64,000 nucleotides of DNA from DATATV01 sp036268615 (lineage in GTDB: Bacteria > Actinomycetota > Actinomycetes > Mycobacteriales > Pseudonocardiaceae): positions 123,671 through 187,670 of the forward strand of contig DATATV010000053.1 in NCBI GenBank assembly GCA_036268615.1, in the 5' to 3' direction. Made by a program: the position numbers and the translations under genes. The first letter of the stretch is position 1. The number at the start of each line of letters is the position of its first letter. This document shows, piece by piece, positions 26,390-35,297 of this stretch. The notes below the pieces were generated by a model, which was given only the letters and a program-made list of their open reading frames with translations, had not been told where the DNA came from and searched no databases.

Positions 26390-27643
26390 ATGTCCGCCAG
26401 TCCGATCACCGAATCGGCAGAACTCCAGACGCCCGCAGGCCGGCCGCCGCGCCACTGGCTGCCGGTCGGGCTGGCCATGTTCTGCTGCGGCTGGGGCGGC
26501 AACCAGTTCACCCCGCTGCTGCTGATGTACCGCCGGATCGGCGGCTACTCCGAGGTGACCGTGGACGCGTTCCTCGGCGCCTACGTGGTCGGCCTCGTGC
26601 CCGGCCTGCTGGTCGCCGGCTCGTTGTCCGACCGGTTCGGCCGCAAGCCGCTGATGATCGCCGGCACGATCTGCTCGCTGCTGGCCAGTGCGGTGCTCGC
26701 CGCCGGACAGCTCGGCCCGGCGCCGATCTTCGCCGGTCGGTTCCTCACCGGGATCGCCGTCGGCATCGCGATGGCGGTCGGCACCAGTTGGGTCAAGGAA
26801 CTCTCCCAGCCGCCGTTCGACCTGGCCGCCGATCGCGGTTCCGGCGCCCGGCGGGCCGCACTGACGCTGACCCTCGGCTTCGGCCTTGGCGCGGGGGTGG
26901 CCGGCGTGCTCGCCCAGTGGCTGCCGCTGCCGATGATCCTGCCCTACGCCGTGCACGTGCTGATCGTGCTGCCGGCGGTGTTCGTCCTGCTCCGGGTGCC
27001 AGAGACACGTGCGGGCCGGCCCTCCGCCCGGGGACTGCTGGCCGACCTGCGGGTGCCGGCGGTCGCGCACCGGCGCTTCCTGCGGGTGATCCTGCCGATG
27101 GCGCCGTGGGTGTTCGGCGCGGCCGGCGTCGCCTACGCGGTGGCGCCACAGCTCGTGTCCGCCCAGCTCGGTGCCGACGGCCTGATCTACGCGACCGTGC
27201 TGACCGTGCTCACCCTCGGTGCCGGCGTGCTGGTGCAACCGCTGGCCCGGCGGCTGGACTCCACCTCGACCGCGCGGGCGATCATCATCGCGATGACGTT
27301 GATGGCGGTCGGGCTGGTGCTCAGCACGACCAACGCGGCGGTGCGCTCGCCGTGGCTGGGCCTGGTCGGGGCGATCGTGCTCGGCGGCGCCTACGGCATC
27401 GCGGTGGTGTCCGGCCTGCTGGAGATTCAGCGGATCGCCCGGCCGGACGACCTCGCCGGGCTGACCGGCGTCTACTACGCCTTGTGCTACCTGGGTTTCC
27501 TGCTGCCGACCGGGCTGGCCGCGCTCGCCCCACTGGCCTCCTACACCGTGATGCTCGGCGTGGTCACCGTGCTCGCGCTGGGCTGCCTGGGCGCGATCAT
27601 GCTGGCGTCCAGGGCGCACCTCCCGGCGACCACCCGGTCTTGA
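26390..27643 (+). CDS. MFS transporter
   Basis: 417 residues with about 12 transmembrane segments. The helix 2-3 loop signature GSLSDRFGRKPLMIAG is intact. A GAGGAG ribosome binding site 7 bases before ATG 26390 fixes the start; an earlier frame continues from the GntR gene but has no similarity. It sits directly after the GntR regulator, consistent with regulated efflux or uptake of the GntR ligand. The substrate is unknown. Confidence 0.9.
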   Translation: MSASPITESAELQTPAGRPPRHWLPVGLAMFCCGWGGNQFTPLLLMYRRIGGYSEVTVDAFLGAYVVGLVPGLLVAGSLSDRFGRKPLMIAGTICSLLASAVLAAGQLGPAPIFAGRFLTGIAVGIAMAVGTSWVKELSQPPFDLAADRGSGARRAALTLTLGFGLGAGVAGVLAQWLPLPMILPYAVHVLIVLPAVFVLLRVPETRAGRPSARGLLADLRVPAVAHRRFLRVILPMAPWVFGAAGVAYAVAPQLVSAQLGADGLIYATVLTVLTLGAGVLVQPLARRLDSTSTARAIIIAMTLMAVGLVLSTTNAAVRSPWLGLVGAIVLGGAYGIAVVSGLLEIQRIARPDDLAGLTGVYYALCYLGFLLPTGLAALAPLASYTVMLGVVTVLALGCLGAIMLASRAHLPATTRS

Positions 27644-27651
27644 CCCCTTGG

Positions 27652-28809
27652 CTAACCCTCCGCCAGCGCATGCAAGGTGGCAGCGGCCAGGACGGTGCGT
27701 TCGATCATGCCCGAGACACTCGCCCACTCGTGCCTCGCGTGCGCGCCGTCGCCGACCGCACCGAAGCCGTCCAGCACCGGAACGCCCAGTGCGGCAACAA
27801 AGTTACCGTCACTGGCCCCACCGACCGAACACTCCCGCAGGTCGACCCCCAGCCGATCCGCGACAGTCCTGGCCAACTCGTAGAGCTGCACCGTTGCCGG
27901 ACCGCGCTCCATCACCGGCCGGTTCCAGCCGCCGGACACGGTGAGCGTTGCGCGCGGGTCGTGCGGGCGGAGGGCCGCCAGCGCCGCGTCGATCCGATCG
28001 GCCTCGGCCTGGTGGGCGACCCGGACGTCCAACTGGGCCACGGCCTGGCCGGCTTTGACGTTCGTCCGGGTGCCGCCCCGCACGATGCCCACGTTCACGC
28101 TCGTCCCGCGCTCCAGGTCGGCCAGCGCGTGCACCGCCAGCACCGCCCGAGCGAGTTCGTCGATCGCGCTGACCCCCTTGGCCGGGTCGAGACCGGCGTG
28201 GGACTCGATTCCGGTCACGTCGATCCGGAAGATGCCGACGCCCTTGCGGGCCGTCTTGATCGCACCGTCGGCGCTCGCCTCGAAGACCAGCGTGGCCCGG
28301 ACACCTGCCGCCTCGGCCTCGATCACCGGCCGTGACGCGAGGCTGCCGATCTCCTCGTCGCCGTTGAGCAGCAACCGCAACGCCGGCCTGGGCAGGCCCA
28401 ACGCGGCCAGCGCGCGCACCGCCCAGACCGCCTGCACCAGGCCGATCTTCATGTCGAACACACCCGGCCCGGTGATCCGGTCACCGTCCACCCGGAACGG
28501 ACGTTCGGCCAGCGTGCCGTGGTCCCAGACCGTGTCGTAGTGGCACAGCAGCAGCACGGGCCGCGCGCCGACGCCGGGATAGTCGCGGACCTCGATGTCG
28601 CCGTACGCACCGCCGTCGGTCCGGCGCAGTTCGCCGGGCGCGCCGATCGACTCGCTCAGCCAGCCGTCCAACCAGCGCAGCGCCTTGTCCAGCGCGGCCC
28701 GGTCGTCGCTCGGCGTCTCGATCTCCACGTACTGGCGCAGGTCGGCCAGCATCGCGGTTTTGTTGTCGCGCACCCACTGCTGGATGCCGGCCAGGTCGAT
28801 CTCGGTCAC
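27652..28809 (-). CDS. M20-family metallopeptidase (glutamate carboxypeptidase-like)
   Basis: 385-residue cytosolic di-zinc amidohydrolase. Metal and catalytic residues are visible in LLCHYDTVWD (His, Asp), FDMKIG (bridging Asp) and NGDEEIGS (catalytic Glu and ligand Glu), with a final His in GDGAHARHEW. A lid-domain insert (about residues 180-290) is present. The GTG at 28809 overlaps the transporter stop by 4 bases, so it is the last gene of the RpiR operon. It likely removes an acyl or amino-acid group from the product of the deacetylase-fold enzyme. Confidence 0.9.
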   Translation of the reverse strand: MTEIDLAGIQQWVRDNKTAMLADLRQYVEIETPSDDRAALDKALRWLDGWLSESIGAPGELRRTDGGAYGDIEVRDYPGVGARPVLLLCHYDTVWDHGTLAERPFRVDGDRITGPGVFDMKIGLVQAVWAVRALAALGLPRPALRLLLNGDEEIGSLASRPVIEAEAAGVRATLVFEASADGAIKTARKGVGIFRIDVTGIESHAGLDPAKGVSAIDELARAVLAVHALADLERGTSVNVGIVRGGTRTNVKAGQAVAQLDVRVAHQAEADRIDAALAALRPHDPRATLTVSGGWNRPVMERGPATVQLYELARTVADRLGVDLRECSVGGASDGNFVAALGVPVLDGFGAVGDGAHARHEWASVSGMIERTVLAAATLHALAEG

Positions 28810-30113
28810 GCCAGCTCCTCGTCCTTGGTCTCCGGCATCGTCGCGTACACCGCCACCCCGATCAACGCGGCGACGGCAAGATAGATCCACACCAGGTCAC
28901 GATGACCCGACGTGCTCAGCCAGGTGGTGACATAGGGCGCCGTACCACCGAAAACGGCGACCGCGAGCGCGTAGGGCAGCGCGATGCCGACGGTGCGCAC
29001 CTCCGGCGGGAACTGCTCGGCCATGATCACCGCACAGTTGGCCGAATACCCGACGAGCAGCACCAGCCCGATCAGCTCGACCACCAGCAAACTCCAGAAC
29101 CCGCCGCCCAACAGGTGCAGCAGCGGCCACGCCAGCACCGCGAAGCCGATGGCGAACACCAGCAGCGTCGGTTTGCGCCCGACCCGATCGGAGAGCAGCC
29201 CGCCGAACGGCAGCAGCACCAGGAACACGCACAGGCCGATCGTGTTGGCCAGCAACGCCTTGCTCAGCGGAATGCCGGTGGTGACGTGCGCGTAGGAGGG
29301 CAGATAGCTGACCCACAGGTAGTAGATCAGCGTGCCGGCAATGGTGATCCCGATGACCCGCAGCGCCGGCTTGGGCTGGGTGGCCAACATGGTGAGAAGC
29401 GGGCGCCGGGGGCGTTCACCGTCCTGGACGACCCGGGTGAACGACTCGGTCTCGCTGATGGACCTGCGCAGCCACAACCCGACCAGGCCGAGCAGACCGC
29501 CGACCCCGAAGGCGACCCGCCAGCCCCAGGTGTCCAGCGCGGTGCTGTCCAGCGTCGAGGTGAGCACCGTGCCCATCACCGACGCGAGCAGCGTGCCCGC
29601 GCCCACCGAGACCTGCTGCCAGGAACCGGCGAACGCCCGCCGACCACGGCCGGCCGACTCGACCAGGAACGCCGAGGACGTGCCGAACTCGCCGCCGGCC
29701 GAGAAACCCTGCACCAGTCGGGCGAACACGAGCACAACCGGCGCGCCGACCCCGATCACGTGGTAACTCGGGCACACCGCGACCACGAGCGCGGCGGCGG
29801 CCATCAGCCCGATGGTCAGCGTCATCGCCTTCTTGCGCCCGTGCCGGTCGGCGTAGGCGCCGAGCACCGCGCCGCCGACCGGGCGCATGAAGAAGCCGAC
29901 CGCGAACACCAGCAGGGTGGACAGCAACGCGGCGGTCTGGTTGTGCGACGGGAAGAACTGGCCGCCGAACACCGAGGCGAACGTCGAGTAGACGGCCCAG
30001 TCGACCCATTCCACGGCGTTGCCGATCGAGCCGGCGAGCACCGCGCGCTTCTGCTCGGCGGTCATCCGGTGCGCGGCCTGTTCCCCGGCGCGGGCGTCGA
30101 GTTCCGCGGTCAT
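28806..30113 (-). CDS. MHS-family MFS transporter (shikimate/betaine type)
   Basis: 435 residues, 12 predicted membrane segments. The metabolite:H+ symporter signature is clear: GNAVEWVDWAVYSTFA at the first helix, GAYADRHGRKKAMT in loop 2-3 and RLVQGFSAGGEFGTSSAFL in helix 4-5. The ATG at 30113 overlaps the deacetylase-family stop by 4 bases. It is probably the proton-driven importer of the compound processed by the flanking hydrolases. Confidence 0.93.
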   Translation of the reverse strand: MTAELDARAGEQAAHRMTAEQKRAVLAGSIGNAVEWVDWAVYSTFASVFGGQFFPSHNQTAALLSTLLVFAVGFFMRPVGGAVLGAYADRHGRKKAMTLTIGLMAAAALVVAVCPSYHVIGVGAPVVLVFARLVQGFSAGGEFGTSSAFLVESAGRGRRAFAGSWQQVSVGAGTLLASVMGTVLTSTLDSTALDTWGWRVAFGVGGLLGLVGLWLRRSISETESFTRVVQDGERPRRPLLTMLATQPKPALRVIGITIAGTLIYYLWVSYLPSYAHVTTGIPLSKALLANTIGLCVFLVLLPFGGLLSDRVGRKPTLLVFAIGFAVLAWPLLHLLGGGFWSLLVVELIGLVLLVGYSANCAVIMAEQFPPEVRTVGIALPYALAVAVFGGTAPYVTTWLSTSGHRDLVWIYLAVAALIGVAVYATMPETKDEELA

Positions 30114-31027
30114 GGCTGCTCCTCGGTACCCAGCCCCGCCTGCTCCGCCACGTAGTCGGCCAGCTGCGCGTGGGTCGCGTACCAGACGTGCTCGGCCGCG
30201 GCGATGTGGTCGAGCAGTTCGGCCAGGATGGTCAGCCGCGAGCGGTGGCCGATGAAGTGCGGGTGCATCGTCAGCTGGAACACCCCGCCCTCCTCGTACG
30301 CGCGGTCGAACTCGTCCCGCCAGATGCTCAGCACCCCGCGCGGCGTGGTGTAGGGACGCAGCGACGCGTACCGGTCCATCATGAAATACGGGGCGTCGTC
30401 CCGGATCCACTCGACCGGAATCTCCACCAGGCCGGTCGGCTCGCCGTCGGCCAGGATCTCGTACGGATCGTCGTCGGCCATCAGCGAGGAGTCGTAGCGC
30501 AGGCCCATCTCCCGGCTGATCTCCAGGGTGTGGTCGGAGAAGTCCCAGGACGGGGTGCGGATACCGACCGGCCGCACGCCGGTGATCTGCTCCAGGGTGT
30601 CCGCGCAGCGCAGTTGCAGCTCACGTTCGGTCTCGGGCGGGAGCTGCATGTTGCGCTCGTGAATCCAGCCGTGGATGCCGACCTCATGCCCGCCCTCCAC
30701 ATAGGACTTCGCTTCGTCCGGTCGGAGCAGCGCGCACACCGCCGGCATGAAGAAGCTCGCCGGGATCGATCTTTCGGCCAGCAACCGCAGGATCTTGGGT
30801 ACCGCGACCCGCGCGCCGTACTCGCCCTGGGAGAGTTTGCCCGGGCGGGTCTCGCCGTCGCGCAGGGCCGGCGTCTCGTGGTCGGAGTCGAACGACAGTG
30901 CCACCGCGCAGTGGGCGCCGCCCGGCCAGCCGCTCGGGGTGAGCGACCGCCCGGCGCGCACCCGGCCGACGTGCTGACGCCAGACGGATTCGTCCCACTG
31001 CCACGGTTCGAGGTTCTTGCTTGTCAT
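30110..31027 (-). CDS. Polysaccharide-deacetylase-fold (PuuE/cyclic-imidase-like) hydrolase
   Basis: 305 residues of the NodB-like fold. The metal triad is seen as Asp in FDSDHE and two His in GIHGWIHE. The SFFMPA and TPSWDFSDHTLEISREMGLRYDSS motifs are typical of the PuuE allantoinase/cyclic imide hydrolase branch rather than secreted chitin deacetylases, and there is no signal peptide. The first structural gene after rpiR, it overlaps the transporter gene. A cyclic imide or amide substrate is a reasonable inference. Confidence 0.85.
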   Translation of the reverse strand: MTSKNLEPWQWDESVWRQHVGRVRAGRSLTPSGWPGGAHCAVALSFDSDHETPALRDGETRPGKLSQGEYGARVAVPKILRLLAERSIPASFFMPAVCALLRPDEAKSYVEGGHEVGIHGWIHERNMQLPPETERELQLRCADTLEQITGVRPVGIRTPSWDFSDHTLEISREMGLRYDSSLMADDDPYEILADGEPTGLVEIPVEWIRDDAPYFMMDRYASLRPYTTPRGVLSIWRDEFDRAYEEGGVFQLTMHPHFIGHRSRLTILAELLDHIAAAEHVWYATHAQLADYVAEQAGLGTEEQP

Positions 31028-31088
31028 CTGTGCTGTGCCCTTTCGGGAGACTCCGACGGCCGCGTCGGTGCCGGCCGCCGGTGGGGAG

Positions 31089-31901
31089 TCAGTCCTCGAA
31101 CGAGTCGAGCGCGCGGCCGAGTTGTTCGCCCGCGTCGAGTCGGTCGGAGCCGCAGTAGCCGATGACGCCCAGGGTGAGGGCGAGGCTCAGGCTGGTCACC
31201 GCGGTCATCGACGGCAGTGCGCCGGGCGCCCGACTGGGCACTCGCAACACCGCCTTGGCGACGCCGGCCAACGACGGGCTGCCGTCGTCGGTGATCAGCA
31301 GGATCGGCACGTCGCGGGTGGCGGCCAGGCTGCCGATCCGCGCGGTGCTCCGGCTGTAGCGGCGGAACGTGAGCGCGACGAGCAGGTCGTCCGGGGTGAG
31401 GTCGAGCAGCGGCTCCGGCTCGTGCAGCGCGGCCGAGTCCAGGCAGCGCACGCCGCCGCGCACCCGGCCGAGCGAGTACGCGAGCATCGACGCGGGCGCG
31501 AGCGACGCCCGGCCGCCGATCACCCAGACCGTGCCGGCCTCGGCGATCTGCCGGGCCGCGCCGTCCAGTACGTCCTCGGGAAGAGCGCGCAACTCCTCAA
31601 GGTTGCGGATCTCCCGGTCCCAGATCGGCCCGAACCGGCCCGCGCCCTGGTCGGGGCGGGCCGGTGGGGTCAGCGAGGCGCGCAGGTCGGTGCGCACCGC
31701 GTCCTGCAACCGGGGGTAACCGTCGAAGCCGAGGCGCTGGGCGAACCGGGTCACGCTGGCCGCGCTGACCCCGAGCCGCTCGGCGATCTCGGCCGCGCGC
31801 AGGAACGGAACCTCCTCGGCGTGCGCGAGCAGGTGGTCGGCGAGCAGCCGATCGGTTCTGGACAGGTTGGCCGCATGCGTCCGGATCAGCTCCGCGAGCA
31901 C
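31089..31901 (-). CDS. RpiR/MurR-family regulator
   Basis: 270 residues: an RpiR helix-turn-helix (FLRAAEIAERLGVSAASVTRFAQRLGF) followed by a SIS sugar-phosphate-type domain (VWVIGGRASLAPASMLAYSL). The GTG at 31901 is chosen over ATG 31949 because GGAGGTGGGAC precedes it at ideal spacing, and the protein then begins VLAELIRTHAANLSRTDR as in homologues. The 31949 start lies in the middle of a large inverted repeat. First gene of the operon ending at 27652. Confidence 0.9.
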   Translation of the reverse strand: MLAELIRTHAANLSRTDRLLADHLLAHAEEVPFLRAAEIAERLGVSAASVTRFAQRLGFDGYPRLQDAVRTDLRASLTPPARPDQGAGRFGPIWDREIRNLEELRALPEDVLDGAARQIAEAGTVWVIGGRASLAPASMLAYSLGRVRGGVRCLDSAALHEPEPLLDLTPDDLLVALTFRRYSRSTARIGSLAATRDVPILLITDDGSPSLAGVAKAVLRVPSRAPGALPSMTAVTSLSLALTLGVIGYCGSDRLDAGEQLGRALDSFED

Positions 31902-31923
31902 GTCCCACCTCCGATCCGACGAC

Positions 31924-31967
31924 GAAAGACCGATTGCAACTATTCGCATTGTTGCAATCGGTCTTTC
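31924..31967. promoter_or_regulatory. 17-bp perfect inverted repeat, candidate RpiR operator
   Basis: GAAAGACCGATTGCAAC (31924-31940) and GTTGCAATCGGTCTTTC (31951-31967) are exact inverted copies around a 10-base A+T-rich spacer, starting 22 bp upstream of the rpiR GTG. The position fits an autoregulatory operator overlapping the promoter. Confidence 0.75.
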
Positions 31968-32019
31968 ATCATGGCAAGGGGTGCGCGGGTTTCACCTGGG
32001 TAAATCCGGGGTTGATCGG

Positions 32020-32853
32020 TCAGCGAGTGACCGGCAGCACCTCGGCCAGCGCGCGGAAGCCCGGCAGCGGGTCCGGGCCGAGCACCTGGACGGCCACGTG
32101 GTCGGCACCGGCGTCGAGGTGGGCGGTCACCCCGGCGGCGATCGTCCTGGCGTCGCCGTGCAGGGCGAGCGCGTCGATCAGCCGGTCGCTGCCGCCCTCG
32201 GCGAGGTCCTCATCGGTCCAGCCGAGCCGGCGCAGGTTGCTCACGTAGTTGGTCAGGCCGAGGTAGGGCGTCTTGACCGCGGGCCGACCGATCGAGCGGG
32301 CGCGCTCGGGATCGGTGTCGACCACGACCTTCTGCTCCGGCGCCAGCAGCGCGCCGGGGCCCATCAGCTCGCGCGCCTCGCGGGTGTGCTGCGGAGTGGT
32401 CAGGTACGGGTGCGCACCCGCGGTGCGGTCGGCGGCCAGCCGCAGCACCCGGGGACCGAGCGCGGCCAGCGTCATCGAGTCCTTCGGCACGCCGGCCGCG
32501 TCCAGCCGGTCGAGGTAGTCCACCATCGTGTCGTAGGGCTTGCGGTACTCCTTGGTCGCCTCCGGGTGGCCGATGCCCACGCCGAGCAGGAACCGGTTCG
32601 GGAACCGCTCGTTGATCCGGTGGAACGAGGCGGCGACGGTGTCCGCGTCGTCCTTCCACATGTTCACGATGCTGGTGGCCACCGCCACTCGCTCGGTCGC
32701 CGCGAGCAGCGTGTCGACGATCTTCAGCTCGCCGTCGGGAGATCCGCCGATCCAGATCGAGCCGTAGCCCAGCCCTTCGACCTCGGCGGCGAGTTCTCCG
32801 GTCAGGCCGCTCACGGGTCGCCAGATGCCGATCTTGCCCAGTTCGATAGCCAT
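32020..32853 (-). CDS. LLM-class F420-dependent oxidoreductase
   Basis: 277 residues of the luciferase-like family, a TIM barrel binding F420 or FMN. It begins LGKIGIWRPVSGLTGELAAEVEGLGYGSIWIGGSP, with typical ATSIVNMW and FLLGVGIGHPE segments. Actinomycetes use these with F420. ATG 32853 is selected because sequence upstream in the same frame is low-complexity Arg/Pro. It is separated by 28 bp from the LysR gene on the same strand. Substrate unknown. Confidence 0.88.
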   Translation of the reverse strand: MAIELGKIGIWRPVSGLTGELAAEVEGLGYGSIWIGGSPDGELKIVDTLLAATERVAVATSIVNMWKDDADTVAASFHRINERFPNRFLLGVGIGHPEATKEYRKPYDTMVDYLDRLDAAGVPKDSMTLAALGPRVLRLAADRTAGAHPYLTTPQHTREARELMGPGALLAPEQKVVVDTDPERARSIGRPAVKTPYLGLTNYVSNLRRLGWTDEDLAEGGSDRLIDALALHGDARTIAAGVTAHLDAGADHVAVQVLGPDPLPGFRALAEVLPVTR

Positions 32854-32881
32854 GCTCCGAGCAACGAGCGTCCGAGCGGGT

Positions 32882-33856
32882 TCATTCCGTGACGGCCGGG
32901 TTGTCCGGCCGGGACCGGGACACCGCCAGCGCGAGCAGTTCGCGGACCGGGCCGTCGGGTGGCTGGGCGGCGCCGCGCCAGACCGCGCGCAGCGACCGGC
33001 GCAGGTCCAGCCCCGCCACCTGCACCACACGCACCCGGCCCAGCACGAGGTCGTCGGCGATGGCCAGCGAGGAGATCGCCGCCGGACCGGCGCCCGCGGC
33101 CACGGCGGCCCGGACCGCCGCGGCGGTGGACACCTCCAACGCCGGTACCGCCCGTGGCAGGCCGGCCGGCAGCACCGCGGCGAGCGCGTCGTCGAACGCC
33201 TGCCGACTGCCCGACCCCGCCTCGCGCCGGATCAGCGGGGTGCGGGCGAGCAACTCGATCGGAACCGGCGTGCGCCGGCGCGCCCACGGGTGGTCGGGTC
33301 GCACCACGATGAGCAGCTGATCCCGGGCAACCGTCCGGGCATGCAGGCCCCGCGGCTGGTAGGGCCCCTCGACAAAGCCGACATCGGCCTGACCGGCCCG
33401 GACCTGCGCGATCACCGAGTCGGTGTTGATCGCGGCCAGCTCGACCTCGGTCGGCGACAGACCGGCGCGCGCCTGCTGCTCGTGGAAGGCCACCAGCCAG
33501 GCGGGCAGCAGGTGCTCGGCGATGGTCAGGCTGGACGCGACACGCAGGTGGGCCCGCCGGTCGGTGCGCAGACTGGCGATGGCCACGGCCAACTCGCGGG
33601 CGTCGGCGAGCAGGCCGGAGGCCCACTCGTTGAGCAGCGCGCCGGCCCTGGTCAGTTCGGAGCCACGGGTCGACCGGGCCAGCAGCAGCACGCCGAGTTG
33701 GCGCTCCATCGACCGAATCCGCAGCGACGCGGCCTGTTGGGTGAGCCCGAGCGTGGCGGCGGCTGCCGTCACGCTGCCGTGCCGGGCGACCGCGTCCAGC
33801 AGCTCCAGCCCACCGAGGTCGGGCACGCTCGCCTCAAGCGTCCGCTCGCTCCGCAT
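32882..33856 (-). CDS. LysR-family transcriptional regulator
   Basis: 324 residues. An N-terminal winged helix-turn-helix (GSVTAAAATLGLTQQAASLRIRSMERQLGVLLLAR) and a periplasmic-binding-like effector domain. ATG 33856 has GGGAGG 4 bases upstream; a GTG five codons earlier overlaps the palindrome and is less likely. It is divergent from the chloride channel gene across a TCACAAG-N5-CTTGTGA palindrome. It may control that gene, itself, or the downstream LLM oxidoreductase. Confidence 0.9.
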   Translation of the reverse strand: MRSERTLEASVPDLGGLELLDAVARHGSVTAAAATLGLTQQAASLRIRSMERQLGVLLLARSTRGSELTRAGALLNEWASGLLADARELAVAIASLRTDRRAHLRVASSLTIAEHLLPAWLVAFHEQQARAGLSPTEVELAAINTDSVIAQVRAGQADVGFVEGPYQPRGLHARTVARDQLLIVVRPDHPWARRRTPVPIELLARTPLIRREAGSGSRQAFDDALAAVLPAGLPRAVPALEVSTAAAVRAAVAAGAGPAAISSLAIADDLVLGRVRVVQVAGLDLRRSLRAVWRGAAQPPDGPVRELLALAVSRSRPDNPAVTE

Positions 33857-33867
33857 CCCGCCTCCCG

Positions 33868-33886
33868 TCACAAGTCCTACTTGTGA
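33868..33886. promoter_or_regulatory. Perfect palindrome between LysR and ClC genes
   Basis: TCACAAGTCCTACTTGTGA has exact 7-bp arms around TCCTA and contains the T-N11-A form expected of LysR sites. A third CTACAAG half-site follows. It lies 12 bp upstream of the LysR ATG. Confidence 0.65.
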
Positions 33887-33941
33887 CGCTACAAGCAGCC
33901 CGGTCTACCGCGGCGCCCGCTCACCCGATCAGGCTGATGCG

Positions 33942-35297
33942 GTGACCCAGGAGCCGCTGCTGACCCCGCCCGAACCGCCGATACTGGCGGGCGTGCAGGT
34001 CAGCGCGCCGACACCCCGACCGGCGGTACTGCGGGTCGGCCGGTTCGAGCTGCCCGCGTGGTGGCCGGTGGTGCTGGGCACCGGGATCGGCGCGGGCCTG
34101 GTCGGCATCGGGCTGACGCTGTTGCTGCATCTCGTCCAGCACGTCGCCTTCGGCTACACCGAGAACACCTTCCTGTTCGGCGTGCTGCGTGCCACTCCGC
34201 CGCGCCGGGTGCTCGTCCTGTTGGTCGGCGGCCTGGTCGCCGGCGGCGGCTGGTGGCTGCTGCGCGGGCACACCCGGATCGGCACCGTCAACGCGGCGGT
34301 CTCGACCGACGCGCGCCCGCTGCCGGTGGTCAGCACCGCGGCCGACAGCTGTCTACAGGTCGTCGTGGTCGGCCTCGGTGCGTCGCTGGGCCGGGAGGGA
34401 GCGCCCCGCCAGTTGGCCGCGGCGGTCGCCGGCCGGCTGGCCGAGCGCTGCCGACTCGACGCCGAGCAGCGCCGGATCGTGATCGCCGCGGGGGCCGGCG
34501 CCGGCCTGGCCGCGGTCTACAACGTCCCGCTGGGCGGCTGCCTGTTCGCCGCTGAGGTGCTGCTGCGCTCGATGTCGCCGCGCGTGGTGATCCCGGCCGC
34601 GCTGGCCAGCGCGATCGCCACGGCGATGTCCTGGCTGGTGCTGCCCGACCAGCCGACCTACCAGGTGCCGGCGTTCCCGCTGACCGCCTCCCTGCTGGTC
34701 TGCTCCTTGCTGATCGGCCCACTCGCCGGTCTGGCCGGCGCCGCCTTCACCCGACTGATGGCCTGGGCCAGGGCGATGCTCCCGCAGGGTTGGCGACTGC
34801 TGGCGGCGACCACGATCGCCTTCACCGCGATGGGCGCACTGGCCATCCCCTACCCGGCGCTGCTGGGCAACGGCAAGGGCCCTACCCAGCTCGCACTGAC
34901 CGGCGCGCTCGGTCTCGGCGGCGCGCTGGCGCTGTTCGTCCTGAAGCCGCTCGCGACCGCCGCTTGTCTGCGCAGCGGCGCGACCGGCGGCCTGCTCACC
35001 CCGTCGCTGGCCACCGGCGCGCTGCTCGGTGCCGCCGCCGGAATCGGCTGGAGCCACCTGTGGCCGGGCAGCCAACTCGGCGCGTTCGCGCTGATCGGCG
35101 CGGCGGCGATGCTCTCGGTCACCCAGCAGGCCCCGCTGTGCTCGATCGTGCTGGTGCTCGAACTGACCCACGTGGGCACCAATGCGTTGGTCCCGCTCGT
35201 GATCGCGGTCGCCGGGGCGCTGATCACCAGCAGCCGGATGACCGCGAAGCGTCCCGACCGCCGGCAGGTCCCGACGTCAGTGGAAAAGTCCGGCTAG
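33942..35297 (+). CDS. ClC-family chloride channel/transporter
   Basis: 451-residue membrane protein. The anion-pathway motif GREGAPRQ (GREGP-type, with the gating Glu) sits near residue 152, followed by GAGAGLAAVYNVPLGGCLFAAE, the family helix-F/G signature; the late ATGGLLTPSLATGALLG segment is also typical. No C-terminal CBS domains are present, so it is a short ClC. GTG 33942 is assigned by family length; an open frame upstream is antisense to LysR. The canonical GSGIP Ser motif is not obvious. Confidence 0.88.
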   Translation: MTQEPLLTPPEPPILAGVQVSAPTPRPAVLRVGRFELPAWWPVVLGTGIGAGLVGIGLTLLLHLVQHVAFGYTENTFLFGVLRATPPRRVLVLLVGGLVAGGGWWLLRGHTRIGTVNAAVSTDARPLPVVSTAADSCLQVVVVGLGASLGREGAPRQLAAAVAGRLAERCRLDAEQRRIVIAAGAGAGLAAVYNVPLGGCLFAAEVLLRSMSPRVVIPAALASAIATAMSWLVLPDQPTYQVPAFPLTASLLVCSLLIGPLAGLAGAAFTRLMAWARAMLPQGWRLLAATTIAFTAMGALAIPYPALLGNGKGPTQLALTGALGLGGALALFVLKPLATAACLRSGATGGLLTPSLATGALLGAAAGIGWSHLWPGSQLGAFALIGAAAMLSVTQQAPLCSIVLVLELTHVGTNALVPLVIAVAGALITSSRMTAKRPDRRQVPTSVEKSG

